Numbered from the stretch's first letter, positions 42,947 to 51,887 are shown. The stretch: DNA of 64,000 bases from Labedella phragmitis (GCF_004078635.1 NZ_RZNB01000002.1:124001-188000); one strand, 5' to 3'. The notes: generated from the letters alone by a model not told the origin. Made by a program: numbers and translations.

Positions 42947-44143
42947 ATGACCTGGAACCCTCTCGGCCGGGTCGAGCGCCGACGGCGCAGCGACCGCGAA
43001 CCACTCCCGCGTGACGTCCGGGTCCTCGGAGTCGTCGCGTTCTTCGTCATGCTCGGCTTCGGGGTCGTCATCCCGGTGCTCCCGGTCTTCGTCCGCGGTT
43101 TCGGGGTGGGCTACATCGAGGTCGGGGCCGTGGTGTCCGCCTTCGCCGTCATGCGCCTCGTCGCGGCGCCGATCGTCGGCCGACTCGTCGACCGCTGGGG
43201 TGAGCGCGTCGTGCTCGCCGTCGGCATCGCCATCGTCGCCGTGTCGAGCGGAGCCGTGGGCATCGCGACCGACTACCCGCAGGTCCTCGTGCTGCGCGGG
43301 CTCGGCGGCATCGGTTCCGCCATGTTCTCGGTCGCCGCGATGACACTCATCATCGGCGTGACCTCGCCGACTCAGCGTGGCCGGGCCGTGGGCTTCTGGC
43401 AGGGCGGATTCCTCATCGGCGGCATGGCCGGACCCGCAGTCGGCGGACTGCTCACGACGGTCTCGCTCACGGCGCCGTTCTTCTTCTACGCCGCGACGCT
43501 CGCCGTAGCGGGAACGGTCGGCCTCGTCCTGCTCCGCGGCGACGGCCGTTCCGACGAGACGGCCTCGACGACGGACGGAGGCATGCGCTCGGTGCTTCGC
43601 GACCGACGGTTCCAGGTCGCGAGCGTCGCGAACCTCGCGTCGGGCTGGGCGGCGATGGGTGTCAGAGGGGCTCTCGTCCCCGTGCTGGTCGTGGAGGTCC
43701 TCCACCGGGAGCCGGCCTGGACCGGCATCGCCTTCGCGATCGCGGCCGTCGTGCAGACGGTCGCGCTCGGACCAGCCGGTCGATTCGTCGATTCCGTCGG
43801 ACGCCGGCCGGCCATCGTCTGGGCGTTCCTCGTCGGAGCCGTGACGATGATGGCGATCCCCTTCGTGGCGGAGCTCTGGATGCTCATCGCGCTCCTCGTC
43901 GTCTACGCCGTGGCGGCCGCTTTCATCGGCACGGCTCCGTCGGCGCTCATGAGCGACGCGGCCGGCGGTCGCCGCGGCACTCCCGTCGCCGTCTTCCAGG
44001 CGTCGGCCGACGTCGGGTCGATCGTCGGCCCGCTCGCGGCCGGCGCGCTTCTCGACGCGTTCTCCTACCCCGCGGCCTTCGCCTCGGCGGCCGTCCTCAT
44101 GCTCGCGGCGTCGGTGTTCGCCGCGACGCTCAAGCGCGACTAG
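42947..44143 (+). CDS. Major facilitator superfamily transporter
   Basis: A 398-residue membrane protein with twelve hydrophobic helices. The helix 2-3 loop has the MFS motif GRLVDRWGERVVL, and helix 5 has FLIGGMAGPAVGGLL, as in drug/H+ antiporters. The substrate is unknown; multidrug or metabolite export is most likely. TAGCGT at 42903 is a candidate -10 upstream. The start has no clear ribosome site, so the exact N-terminus is uncertain. Confidence 0.88.
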   Translation: MTWNPLGRVERRRRSDREPLPRDVRVLGVVAFFVMLGFGVVIPVLPVFVRGFGVGYIEVGAVVSAFAVMRLVAAPIVGRLVDRWGERVVLAVGIAIVAVSSGAVGIATDYPQVLVLRGLGGIGSAMFSVAAMTLIIGVTSPTQRGRAVGFWQGGFLIGGMAGPAVGGLLTTVSLTAPFFFYAATLAVAGTVGLVLLRGDGRSDETASTTDGGMRSVLRDRRFQVASVANLASGWAAMGVRGALVPVLVVEVLHREPAWTGIAFAIAAVVQTVALGPAGRFVDSVGRRPAIVWAFLVGAVTMMAIPFVAELWMLIALLVVYAVAAAFIGTAPSALMSDAAGGRRGTPVAVFQASADVGSIVGPLAAGALLDAFSYPAAFASAAVLMLAASVFAATLKRD

Positions 44144-44226
44144 CACCTCGACGCGCACGCGGCGGCGGGTTGCCCAGGAGGTCGGGCCGGAGTGGACTGG
44201 AGTTCCGCCTCGAAAGGAGTACCACC

Positions 44227-44736
44227 ATGGCAACGACTCGGGACCTGCTCGTCGATGCGTTCGATCGGATCCGTGACAGCACGACGCGCGTCCTCGACGG
44301 GCTCACGGACGAGGAGCTCACGTTCCGCGCGACCGCGGACGCCAACTCCATCGCCTGGCTCGTCTGGCACCTCACGCGCGTGCAGGACGACCACATCGCC
44401 GACGCCGCCGGCACCGAACAGGTGTGGACGGCGGACGGCTGGTTCGAGGACTTCGGGCTGCCCTTCGACGTCGAGGAGACGGGCTACGGCATGTCGCCCG
44501 ATCAGGTCGGCGCGGTGGGCGGCGTCTCCGCCGAGCGGCTCGCCGCGTACCACGTCGCCGTCCACGACAGGACGGTCGCCTATCTGGGCGGTCTCACCGA
44601 TGCCGAACTGGACCGCATCGTCGACGAGGCCTGGGACCCGCCCGTCACGCTCGCCGTCAGGCTCGTGAGCGTCGTCGCGGACGACCTCCAGCACGCGGGC
44701 CAGGCCGCCTTCGTGCGCGGCCTGCTCCCACGCTGA
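44227..44736 (+). CDS. DinB/DUF664-family protein
   Basis: A 169-residue four-helix-bundle protein. LVWHLTRVQDDHIADA supplies two of the three metal-ligand histidines and DDLQHAGQAAFVRGL the third, as in DinB-like mycothiol-dependent enzymes. In actinobacteria these often act as mycothiol S-transferases or detoxifying enzymes; the substrate is unknown. ATG 44227 has an excellent GAAAGGAG site eight bases upstream. The gene is monocistronic and convergent with an EEP gene. Confidence 0.87.
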   Translation: MATTRDLLVDAFDRIRDSTTRVLDGLTDEELTFRATADANSIAWLVWHLTRVQDDHIADAAGTEQVWTADGWFEDFGLPFDVEETGYGMSPDQVGAVGGVSAERLAAYHVAVHDRTVAYLGGLTDAELDRIVDEAWDPPVTLAVRLVSVVADDLQHAGQAAFVRGLLPR

Positions 44737-44802
44737 CCCGCGCTCGTCCTGTAGCCGATCGGAGTCCGCCCACGGGCGGCTCCGCCGGGACGCCGCGGCG
44801 CG

Positions 44803-44830
44803 CGCCGACGACGTCTGTTCGACGTCGGCG
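44803..44830. terminator. Hairpin between convergent genes
   Basis: CGCCGACG and CGTCGGCG arms around 12 bases lie 8 bp from the stop of the minus-strand EEP gene and 66 bp after the DinB-like gene; no T run follows. Confidence 0.5.
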
Positions 44831-44838
44831 ACGAGCGG

Positions 44839-45513
44839 TCAATCGTCGGCGAGGTGGGCGGTCAGGCTGATGGGGCGGTGATCGGACGCGCCGAAGGGCA
44901 GCACGTCGACGCGCTCGATCATGTAGCCGTTCGACGTCACGAAATCGAAGTAGCCCGAGAAGTACTTGTAGCGGACATAGGTCGGCTCGGTGCTCCGCGT
45001 GAGCTGGAATCCGGCGTCCGTGAGGTGGCGCTCGAGCTTGTTGACGAACCACGGGTAGTTGAAGTCGCCCACCATGAGCGCCGGGGCGCCGGGGGCCAGG
45101 GCGCGCATGCCGGCGTGCGCTCCGGCGATCTGCTTGCGACGCAGCGCGTTCGACGCCGTGAGCGGCGCGGCGTGGAAGTCCCCGACGAGCACCTCGCGGC
45201 CTCGCACCTTGTCGAACAGGCGGGCGGCGAGCAAGCGTTCGTGCGCGGGGCGGAGGACGCGGTCGTGCAGGGATTTGCGGACGGCGAAGACGCGCGTGTC
45301 GAGGATGTCGAAGCGCTCGTCGCTCGCGTACATCGCGAGGCCGAGCCGGTTGTTCTCGGTGGCACCGATGAGCCGCAGCCCGCCCACACTGGGGGCGAGG
45401 GCGGCCGTGTCGCCCTCCTGGATGCAGAGGACATCGATCGCGTGGGTCTCCACGAGATCGGTGAGCTCGCCCACGGCGGCGTGCTTGCGGAGGTTGTAGC
45501 TGACGACCTTCAG
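44839..45513 (-). CDS. EEP family nuclease/phosphatase with an apparent CTG start
   Basis: A 224-residue paralogue of the EEP protein at 41298. The frame opened at CTG 45513 reads LKVVSYNLRKHAAVGEL, matching the conserved EEP N-terminus whose Asn binds metal. The first ATG/GTG/TTG in frame is GTG 45474, which would remove this strand and Asn, while an in-frame TAA lies not far upstream of the CTG. A GAGAAGGG ribosome site is seven to eight bases before the CTG. Later motifs are VLCIQEGD, MVGDFNYPW and GASDHRPI. Either CTG initiates or a mutation has changed ATG/GTG; the rest of the gene is intact. Confidence 0.82.
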   Translation of the reverse strand: MKVVSYNLRKHAAVGELTDLVETHAIDVLCIQEGDTAALAPSVGGLRLIGATENNRLGLAMYASDERFDILDTRVFAVRKSLHDRVLRPAHERLLAARLFDKVRGREVLVGDFHAAPLTASNALRRKQIAGAHAGMRALAPGAPALMVGDFNYPWFVNKLERHLTDAGFQLTRSTEPTYVRYKYFSGYFDFVTSNGYMIERVDVLPFGASDHRPISLTAHLADD

Positions 45514-45675
45514 GAGCGTGCCCTTCTCGAACGGCCAGGCGGAGCATCTCGCGCTCGCGACGAGGCAACGTTACCCCGCCGGGCGCGAGGGCTCGACCGG
45601 TTGCACTCGAGTGTCCGGCGTCCTCACGGCTGACCGAGGGTTTCGAGCCGGTCCGCCCCCGTAACATGTGCCGAG

Positions 45676-46869
45676 ATGAACGCCGTCGTGGACATTGTCC
45701 TTCTCCTTCTCGCGATCGCCGCCCTCGTCGGCGGCTGGCGCCGTGGTGCGCTCGTGACCGCCGCGTCCCTCGTCGGGATCGTCGGCGGGCTGCTCCTGTC
45801 GACGGTGGCGACGCCCGTCGTCGTCGAGTGGGCCGCGGGCTTCGGATGGGCGACGTCGCTCCAGCGCACCGTCGTGGCCGTCGGCGTCCTCCTCCTGTCG
45901 ATCGCGCTCGTCGTCACCGTCCTCTCGGTCCTGGCGCGGCTCCTCAAGCGCGTCATCTCGAAGATCTCGCTCGCTCGCGGACTCGACACGCTCGGGGGAG
46001 CGGCACTCGGACTCCTGACGTGGGCGGCGTCCGTCTGGCTCATCGCGGGCTTCCTCGCCTCGACGGGACTGCCGCCGCTCACCTGGCTCGCGTCGTCCTC
46101 GCGCGTCGTCGCGACCCTCGACTCCCTGGCGCCCGTGCCGTCGAGCACGGCGCTCGGCGCCCTCGACCGCGCGATCGGAAATTCCGGCTTCCCGCGGGTC
46201 TTCGCGGGCGGCGTCGAGAGCATCATCGGGGTCACCGAGCCGGACCCGTCGATCTCGGCGGAGGTCGACGCCGCCTCATCGGGCATCGTCCGCGTGCTCT
46301 CGTCGGCGCCGTCGTGCGGTTCCGACGCGACGGGGAGCGGCTGGGTCGTCGGCTCCGACCGCGTCGTGACGAATGCGCACGTCGTCGGCGGCTCCGACGA
46401 ACTCTTCGTCCAACTCGGCGGGACGGGACGTCCGTTGCCCGCGACGCTCGTCGTCTTCGACCCGCAGCGCGACCTCGCGGTCCTCGCGGTCGCCGGGCTC
46501 GGCGTCGATCCCCTTCCGCTCGGCGACGAGCTGGGAGCCACCGAGTCGGCCTACGTCGCGGGATACCCCGAGAACGGTCCCTACGACGTCGAGCCGGCTC
46601 GCGTCCGGCAGGTGATGCAGGCGACGGGGCTCGACATCTACGAGCGCGACACCGTGACGCGCGAGATCTACTCGCTGCGAAGCATCGTCCGTCCGGGCAA
46701 CTCGGGTGGTCCGCTCCTCGACCCGGCCGGGGACGTCGTCGGCGTCGTGTTCGCACGGTCGACGACGGACGCCGAGACCGGATATGCACTCACTCTCGAC
46801 GAGCTGGCTCCCGTGCTCGACCGTGTGGGTGCCACCGACGAGGTGGCGTCGGGCGATTGCGTTTCCTGA
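45676..46869 (+). CDS. MarP-type membrane serine protease
   Basis: A 397-residue protein with four N-terminal membrane helices of the colicin-V-production type (residues 1-130), then a periplasmic trypsin-like domain. The catalytic triad is His235 (TNAHVV), Asp266 (RDLAVL) and Ser343 (GNSGGPLL). Cysteines 214 and 395 are placed to form the disulfide that regulates the mycobacterial enzyme MarP (Rv3671c), which protects against acid and oxidative stress. TAACAT at 45662 ends eight bases before the ATG, so the mRNA leader is very short. The gene is not linked to others. Confidence 0.9.
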   Translation: MNAVVDIVLLLLAIAALVGGWRRGALVTAASLVGIVGGLLLSTVATPVVVEWAAGFGWATSLQRTVVAVGVLLLSIALVVTVLSVLARLLKRVISKISLARGLDTLGGAALGLLTWAASVWLIAGFLASTGLPPLTWLASSSRVVATLDSLAPVPSSTALGALDRAIGNSGFPRVFAGGVESIIGVTEPDPSISAEVDAASSGIVRVLSSAPSCGSDATGSGWVVGSDRVVTNAHVVGGSDELFVQLGGTGRPLPATLVVFDPQRDLAVLAVAGLGVDPLPLGDELGATESAYVAGYPENGPYDVEPARVRQVMQATGLDIYERDTVTREIYSLRSIVRPGNSGGPLLDPAGDVVGVVFARSTTDAETGYALTLDELAPVLDRVGATDEVASGDCVS

Positions 46870-46942
46870 CACGGGTCTAGGGATCGGACCGGCGGACCGC
46901 CAGCCCCTGCCGCGTCGACGTGGTCGCGGCCAGACTCGAGGG

Positions 46943-47635
46943 ATGACCGATACCGCACACACCGCGACAGCCGTCCTCTTCGACATCGACGGGACTCTCG
47001 TCGACTCCAACTACCTGCACGTGGAGAGTTGGGCGCGCACCTTCCGGGACCTCGAGGTGGACGTCGACACGTGGCGCATCCACCGGGCGATCGGCCTCGA
47101 CTCGTCGAAGCTCCTCGAGGAACTCCTCGGGGATCGTCTGGAGGAACTCGGCGACCGTGCGAAAGACATGCACACCGAGTACTACTCGCGGCTCGTCGAC
47201 CGCTTGCGCCCCTTCCACCGCGCGACCGAGCTGCTCGGCGTCCTCGCCGGTCGGGGGACACGCGTCGTTCTCGCGACGTCGGCACCCGAGGAGGAGCTCG
47301 TCGAGCTGCGCCGCGTCCTCGACGTCGAGGAGAGCCTGCACGCCGTCACGTCCTCCGCCGACGTCGAGACCGCGAAGCCCGAACCGGATGTCATCCGGGT
47401 GGCTCTCGACGAGGCGGATGTGCCTCCCGAGCGCGCCGTCATGATCGGCGACGCCCGGTGGGACGGCATCGCCGCTGAACGCGCCGGTGTGCCCTTCGTC
47501 GGTGTCCTCACGGGAGGGATCTCCGAGGCGGAACTGCGCGAGGCGGGCGCGGTCGCCGTGTATGCGAGCGTCGCCGACCTCCTCGAGAACCTCGAGGGCA
47601 GCCCCGTCGCGCCGCTGCTCGACGCCGACGACTGA
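46943..47635 (+). CDS. HAD-family phosphatase
   Basis: A 230-residue HAD subfamily IA hydrolase. Motif I is VLFDIDGTLVDS with two Asp, motif II is LATSAPEEELVELRR, motif III Lys in ETAKPEPDV and motif IV MIGDARWDGIAA. The helical cap lies between motifs I and II. It resembles phosphoglycolate-phosphatase-like proteins; the substrate is unknown. A weak CGAGGG site precedes the ATG; TAGGGAT upstream could be a -10. Confidence 0.87.
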   Translation: MTDTAHTATAVLFDIDGTLVDSNYLHVESWARTFRDLEVDVDTWRIHRAIGLDSSKLLEELLGDRLEELGDRAKDMHTEYYSRLVDRLRPFHRATELLGVLAGRGTRVVLATSAPEEELVELRRVLDVEESLHAVTSSADVETAKPEPDVIRVALDEADVPPERAVMIGDARWDGIAAERAGVPFVGVLTGGISEAELREAGAVAVYASVADLLENLEGSPVAPLLDADD

Positions 47636-47739
47636 TCCGCACCGAGCGACGGCCTCGACGCGACGGTGTCGAGGATGCACCGAGGGGGTCGCGGAGGAAT
47701 TATCCTGAATCTTCGGCTCGATCCGCACCGCGGAGGGCC

Positions 47740-49971
47740 GTGCACCCGCTCGGACGAAGGACCGCCACGATTCTCGATAGACTCGCCGCCCAATCGCGGC
47801 TCGACACCATCCGCTCGACGGTCGCCGATCTCGTCGCCTCGGAGAGCGCCCGCCTCGCGACGGTGCTCCGCGAGAGCGGCGACGCCGTCGAGCTCTGGGA
47901 CCGCGATGCCCGCGCCGACCACCACCGCAAGCAGCTGAGCCGGTTCGAGAACGCCGGCGGCGGCCTCCTCTTCGGCCACCTCGGGATGCGCGACGGCGCC
48001 GAGTGGTACATCGGGCGTATGGGTCTCTTCGACCCGGAGACGCGGGACCCGCTGCTCGTCGACTGGCGCGCGCCGCTTTCGCGGGCCTTCTACACGGCGA
48101 CGCCGCTCCACCCCCAGGACGTGGCGGCCCGTTCGACGATCGGGACGCGCGGCTGGCGCGTCTCGAGCGTCGTGACCGAGGACCTCGCCGCTGGGGGCGA
48201 AGGCTCCACGACGGGGCCGTCCGCCCTCATGGCGGCGGTGTCCCACCACCGTACCGACCGCATGTCCGACATCGTCGCGACGATCCAGGGCGAGCAGGAT
48301 CGCATCATCCGGGCGGGACTGCGGGGAGCGCTCGTCGTGCAGGGCGGCCCGGGGACGGGCAAGACCGCCGTCGCGCTCCACCGCGCCGCGTACGTGCTCT
48401 ACGAGCACCGCGACCGCCTCGCTCGCGAAGGGGTTCTCATCGTGGGCCCGAATCCCGACTTCCTCGGCTACATCAGCGAGGTGCTCCCGTCCCTCGGTGA
48501 GGACAGCGTCGTGCTCACGTCGCTCCACACCCTCCTTCCCGGCGTCGTCGCGCACGGTGAGGACGAGCGCGACGTCGCGGAGGTGAAGGGGCGCCTCGAC
48601 CTCGCGAAGGCGATCGACAGCGCGGTCCGTCGGCGGGAGATCGCCGTGCGCGCCCCGTACGTCGTGACGCTCGAGTCCGAGCAGACGGTGCGGATCGAGA
48701 GCAAGGAGCTCGCGGCGCTCCGCACGCGGATGCGCCGGAGCCGCCGGTCGCACAACGAGGCGAGACCCGTCTTCGAGCGGCTCTTCCGCGAGCTCGTGGC
48801 GCGGATGCTGTTGTCGACGGCGGGTCGCTCCGTCGAGGTCGACGTCGATCAGGAGGACGTCGAGGACTTCGCCGAGGAGCTGCAGCTCGACGACCGGATC
48901 GCCGCCGCGATCGACGAGCTGTGGCCGATCGTGTCGCCGGAGGAGCTCGTCTCCGAGCTCCTGTCCGACGAGAAGATCCTCGCGGCGTGCGCCCCGATGC
49001 TCTCGGACGACGACCGCGCGATCATCGTCCGCCCCGCGTCGTCGGGATGGACGGCTTCCGATATCCCGCTCCTCGACGAGGCGGCGTCGCTCCTGGGGGA
49101 GGACCCGCGGCCGGGGATGCGTGCGCGCGCTCGCGAGCGGGCAGAGCAGGAACGGGAGCTCGAGTACGCGCAAGGTGTGCTCGATCTCTACTCCGACACG
49201 ACGACGGACGACGACGGCACGCGAGCATCGGGGGTGACGGCCGAGCAGCTCGCGGCGCGGCAGCGCCAGGACGAGCGCAGCACGGTCGCGGAGCGCGCCG
49301 AGGGCGAGGTGGGGTGGACCTACGGCCACGTCATCGTCGACGAGGCCCAGGAACTGACGCCCCTCGCGTTGCGAGCGGTCCTCCGCCGCTGCCCGTCGCG
49401 GTCGCTCACGCTCGTCGGAGACATCAATCAGAGTTCGGCCGCGCACGGCGCCGATTGGGACACGCTGTTGCGTCCGCAGTTGCGGTCGTACACGCGTGAG
49501 GAACTCACCGTCAACTACCGCACGCCCTCGGAGATCATGGACCTCGCGGCGCGCGTGCTCGGGCACATCGATGCGACGCAGAAGGCGCCGACGTCGATCC
49601 GTTCGACGGGCGAGCAGCCCGAGATCCTCCGCGTGCCGTACGACGCCATGTCGGACGCCATCGCCGAGCGAGCCGAGGCGTTCCTCACGGAGTCCGAGGG
49701 CACGTTCGCCGTGATCGGGGACGCCGAGCTCCTGCCGCGGTTGCGTTCAGCTGTGTCGGCGCTGCCGCCCGGTTTGAGCGAACGGGTCTGGTTCGGTTCG
49801 CCGCGCGCCGCGAAGGGCCTCGAATTCGACGTCGTCGTGCTCGTCGAACCCGGCTGGCGATCCGAGCGCGGAGTCGCGGAGACGCGTGAACTCTACGTCG
49901 CGCTCACCCGGGCCACCCAGCGGCTCTCGATCCTCCACTCGACCCCGCTCCCACCCGAACTCACTCCCTGA
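47740..49971 (+). CDS. helD: HelD-like RNA polymerase-associated helicase (UvrD/PcrA-type)
   Basis: A 743-residue superfamily 1 ATPase of the HelD group. The N-terminal arm is followed by Walker A GGPGTGKT (202-209). Walker B is VIVDEAQELTP; later motifs are LVGDINQSSAAHG and LTVNYRTPSEIMD; and VALTRATQRL is motif VI. HelD frees stalled RNA polymerase from DNA and can give rifamycin tolerance in actinobacteria. The GTG at 47740 follows GGAGGG. The closest alternative is a UvrD-like DNA helicase, but the large central insert and N-terminal arm favour HelD. A 50-bp palindrome lies just after the stop. Confidence 0.87.
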   Translation: MHPLGRRTATILDRLAAQSRLDTIRSTVADLVASESARLATVLRESGDAVELWDRDARADHHRKQLSRFENAGGGLLFGHLGMRDGAEWYIGRMGLFDPETRDPLLVDWRAPLSRAFYTATPLHPQDVAARSTIGTRGWRVSSVVTEDLAAGGEGSTTGPSALMAAVSHHRTDRMSDIVATIQGEQDRIIRAGLRGALVVQGGPGTGKTAVALHRAAYVLYEHRDRLAREGVLIVGPNPDFLGYISEVLPSLGEDSVVLTSLHTLLPGVVAHGEDERDVAEVKGRLDLAKAIDSAVRRREIAVRAPYVVTLESEQTVRIESKELAALRTRMRRSRRSHNEARPVFERLFRELVARMLLSTAGRSVEVDVDQEDVEDFAEELQLDDRIAAAIDELWPIVSPEELVSELLSDEKILAACAPMLSDDDRAIIVRPASSGWTASDIPLLDEAASLLGEDPRPGMRARARERAEQERELEYAQGVLDLYSDTTTDDDGTRASGVTAEQLAARQRQDERSTVAERAEGEVGWTYGHVIVDEAQELTPLALRAVLRRCPSRSLTLVGDINQSSAAHGADWDTLLRPQLRSYTREELTVNYRTPSEIMDLAARVLGHIDATQKAPTSIRSTGEQPEILRVPYDAMSDAIAERAEAFLTESEGTFAVIGDAELLPRLRSAVSALPPGLSERVWFGSPRAAKGLEFDVVVLVEPGWRSERGVAETRELYVALTRATQRLSILHSTPLPPELTP

Positions 49972-49982
49972 CCTCCCCCCCC

Positions 49983-50032
49983 CTGAAAATCCCGAATGTG
50001 CGTGAATACTCGTGCACATTCGGGATTTTCAG
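49983..50032. repeat. 50-bp palindrome 3
   Basis: Two arms with outer CTGAAAATCCC and inner GAATGTGC around a 12-base loop, between the helD stop (49971) and the convergent AIM24 stop (50046). Compared with the element at 34808 the length and outer 11 bases are identical, and bases 12-14 (TCG there, GAA here) are changed together with their pairing partners (CGA there, TTC here). Confidence 0.9.
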
Positions 50033-50045
50033 GGGGAGGAGAGGG

Positions 50046-50717
50046 TCAGGCGGTGACCGGGAACGAGAGCTCGGACGGCTGGACGATCACCCAGCCCGGA
50101 CCGTGGAACGCGTACTGGAACGCCTCGCCGCTGCCGCGGCCGATGAGGGCGCCGGCGGTCACCGACGACTTCACCTGCGGCCGCAGGTTCGCCGACCACG
50201 CGATCGTCGCCTGCATGTCGGTGAAGGTCGGCTGCTGCGAGCAGTCGAGGATCACGGGCGGCCCCTGCGTGACGACCGCGGCCGTCCCCACGCCGTGGAT
50301 CGTCGTGTTCCACATCCCACCCGTCAGCATCCCCGCGCCCTGGACCCGATTGAGGTCGTACTGGAGGCTCGACTGGAAGGCGAGGAGATTGCGGCCGTTG
50401 ATCGTGATCGCGTCGTTCTCGAGCTGGATGAGGTGCACGTTCGCCTTGTAGCTCGCGAGGAAGACCTCGCCGTCGCCCGACAGTCTCATGAGGGGCTGAT
50501 CGTCGGACGACATCATCTTCTTGAGGAACTGACCGACGTCGCGCGAGCCCTCGTGCGCGAACGTCACGTCGCCCTGGTAGGCGACCATCGCACCCTTCTG
50601 AGCGATGAGGTCGTACTGGGGATAGATGCGCGCCTTGAGCATGTACTCGTTCTGGAGCGACATCCACTCATTGGTGGTGATCTCGTTGTTGCGGGGTTCG
50701 AACAGACTCGACTTCAT
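50046..50717 (-). CDS. AIM24-family protein
   Basis: A 223-residue protein with the AIM24/DUF124 jelly-roll pattern: YPQYDLIAQKGAMVAYQGDVTF near the start, LMRLSGDGEVFLASYKANVHLIQLENDAITINGRNLLAF in the middle and TIHGVGTAAVVTQGPPVIL, FHGPGWVIVQPSE at the end. The family has mitochondrial homologues and is also common in actinobacteria; biochemical role unknown. ATG 50717 follows GGGAG. Confidence 0.88.
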   Translation of the reverse strand: MKSSLFEPRNNEITTNEWMSLQNEYMLKARIYPQYDLIAQKGAMVAYQGDVTFAHEGSRDVGQFLKKMMSSDDQPLMRLSGDGEVFLASYKANVHLIQLENDAITINGRNLLAFQSSLQYDLNRVQGAGMLTGGMWNTTIHGVGTAAVVTQGPPVILDCSQQPTFTDMQATIAWSANLRPQVKSSVTAGALIGRGSGEAFQYAFHGPGWVIVQPSELSFPVTA

Positions 50718-50793
50718 GGAGCTCCCGATCGCGTTCGGTGCGGCGGCGTGAGTGGCCGACGGCGGTGTCGAGAGCGACTGTAGCAGGGCTCCT

Positions 50794-51879
50794 TCAGGCC
50801 TCGGCGGGGTGACCAGCGGTCGCCTCGACGGCGTCGAGCATGACGGCCGAGAGGGAGTGCGACCGGGTGAAGACGGCGCGCTGGCGGTCCGCCCCGGTGC
50901 CGTCGCGGAAGATCGAGTCGACCCCGTCCGTGATCCGCTCGCGGTCGCCTGAATCCTCGAGGGCGGAGCCGACATGGTCGAGCAGGGCGTCCACAGCCTC
51001 GCGTGCCGACGCGGGCCGCCCTGTCAAGGGATGCACGAGCTCTCCGCCGAGCCCCTCGGCCGAGGCCCGCCATGCCGCCAGGCGGAGCGCGGCCGGGGTG
51101 ACCGGGAGGGGCGGTTCGTCCTCCGCCCATGCGGCCGCCGCCGTCGACACGAGCGCCCTCGCGAGGCCCGCGATCGTGACGGCGTGCTCGATGTCGAGGC
51201 ACACGTCGGCGACCCGCACCTCCACGGTGGGATACCGGCTCGAGAGACGCGCGTCGAAGTAGAGCATGCCGCGGTCGAGGAGGACGCCCGTCGCGAGGAG
51301 CTCGTCCTCGAACGCGGTCAGGGCCTCGACGTCGCCGAGGATCGGCAGGGGACCGGCCGACGGCCAGCGGCTCCACACCTGCGAGCGGTAGCTCGCGTAC
51401 CCCGTGTCGAGTCCGCCGTGGAACGGCGAATTGGTGCTGAGCGCGGTGAGGAGAGGGAGCCACGCCCTGATGCGGTCGAGGACGCCGACGCCCTCCTCCC
51501 GGGAGGAGATGTCGACGTGCACGTGACAGCCGCACACCATCGTCCGGCGCGCCGTGACGCCGAAGTGCTCGGCCATCCAGTCGTAACGGTCGTCGGGGGT
51601 GAGGTGGGGGAGCGTCGGGACGGCCGACGACGCGATGGCCGCCGTCCGCGCTCCCACGGAGCGCGCGAGGTCGTCGGCCTCACGACGCCGAGAGAGAAGG
51701 GAATCGCGCACGTCGGCGAGACTCGCGAAGGGATCGCTCGCGATCTCGATCATCTCCTGCTGCAGCTCTGTCTGGAGATGGTCGTGGCCGTGCACGAGCG
51801 CCTCCGCCGAGAGGGCGAGGGGGCGACCATCGGTCGGATGCACGAGGAGCATCTCCTCCTCGATACCGATCTTCCGCAC
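50794..51879 (-). CDS. Carboxylate-amine ligase (glutamate-cysteine ligase family, YbdK type)
   Basis: A 361-residue ATP-grasp-like GCS2 protein: KIGIEEEMLLVHP carries the metal-binding glutamates, VCGCHVHVDISS and LSTNSPFHGGLDTGYASYRSQVWSRWP form the substrate and ATP region, and STVEVRVADVCL-like (here PTVEVRVADVCLDIE) is the second glutamate site. The family joins glutamate-like carboxylates to an amine; the product is uncertain in organisms that use mycothiol. GTG 51879 is eight bases after the DedA stop, so the pair is probably cotranscribed with an uncertain start codon. Confidence 0.87.
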   Translation of the reverse strand: MRKIGIEEEMLLVHPTDGRPLALSAEALVHGHDHLQTELQQEMIEIASDPFASLADVRDSLLSRRREADDLARSVGARTAAIASSAVPTLPHLTPDDRYDWMAEHFGVTARRTMVCGCHVHVDISSREEGVGVLDRIRAWLPLLTALSTNSPFHGGLDTGYASYRSQVWSRWPSAGPLPILGDVEALTAFEDELLATGVLLDRGMLYFDARLSSRYPTVEVRVADVCLDIEHAVTIAGLARALVSTAAAAWAEDEPPLPVTPAALRLAAWRASAEGLGGELVHPLTGRPASAREAVDALLDHVGSALEDSGDRERITDGVDSIFRDGTGADRQRAVFTRSHSLSAVMLDAVEATAGHPAEA

Positions 51880-51887
51880 GAGATCGA

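Noticed and set aside
47182-49566. A 794-codon minus-strand frame across helD
   Set aside because: Antisense to a clear helicase gene; residue content is typical of a shadow frame (rich in R, H, D, V).
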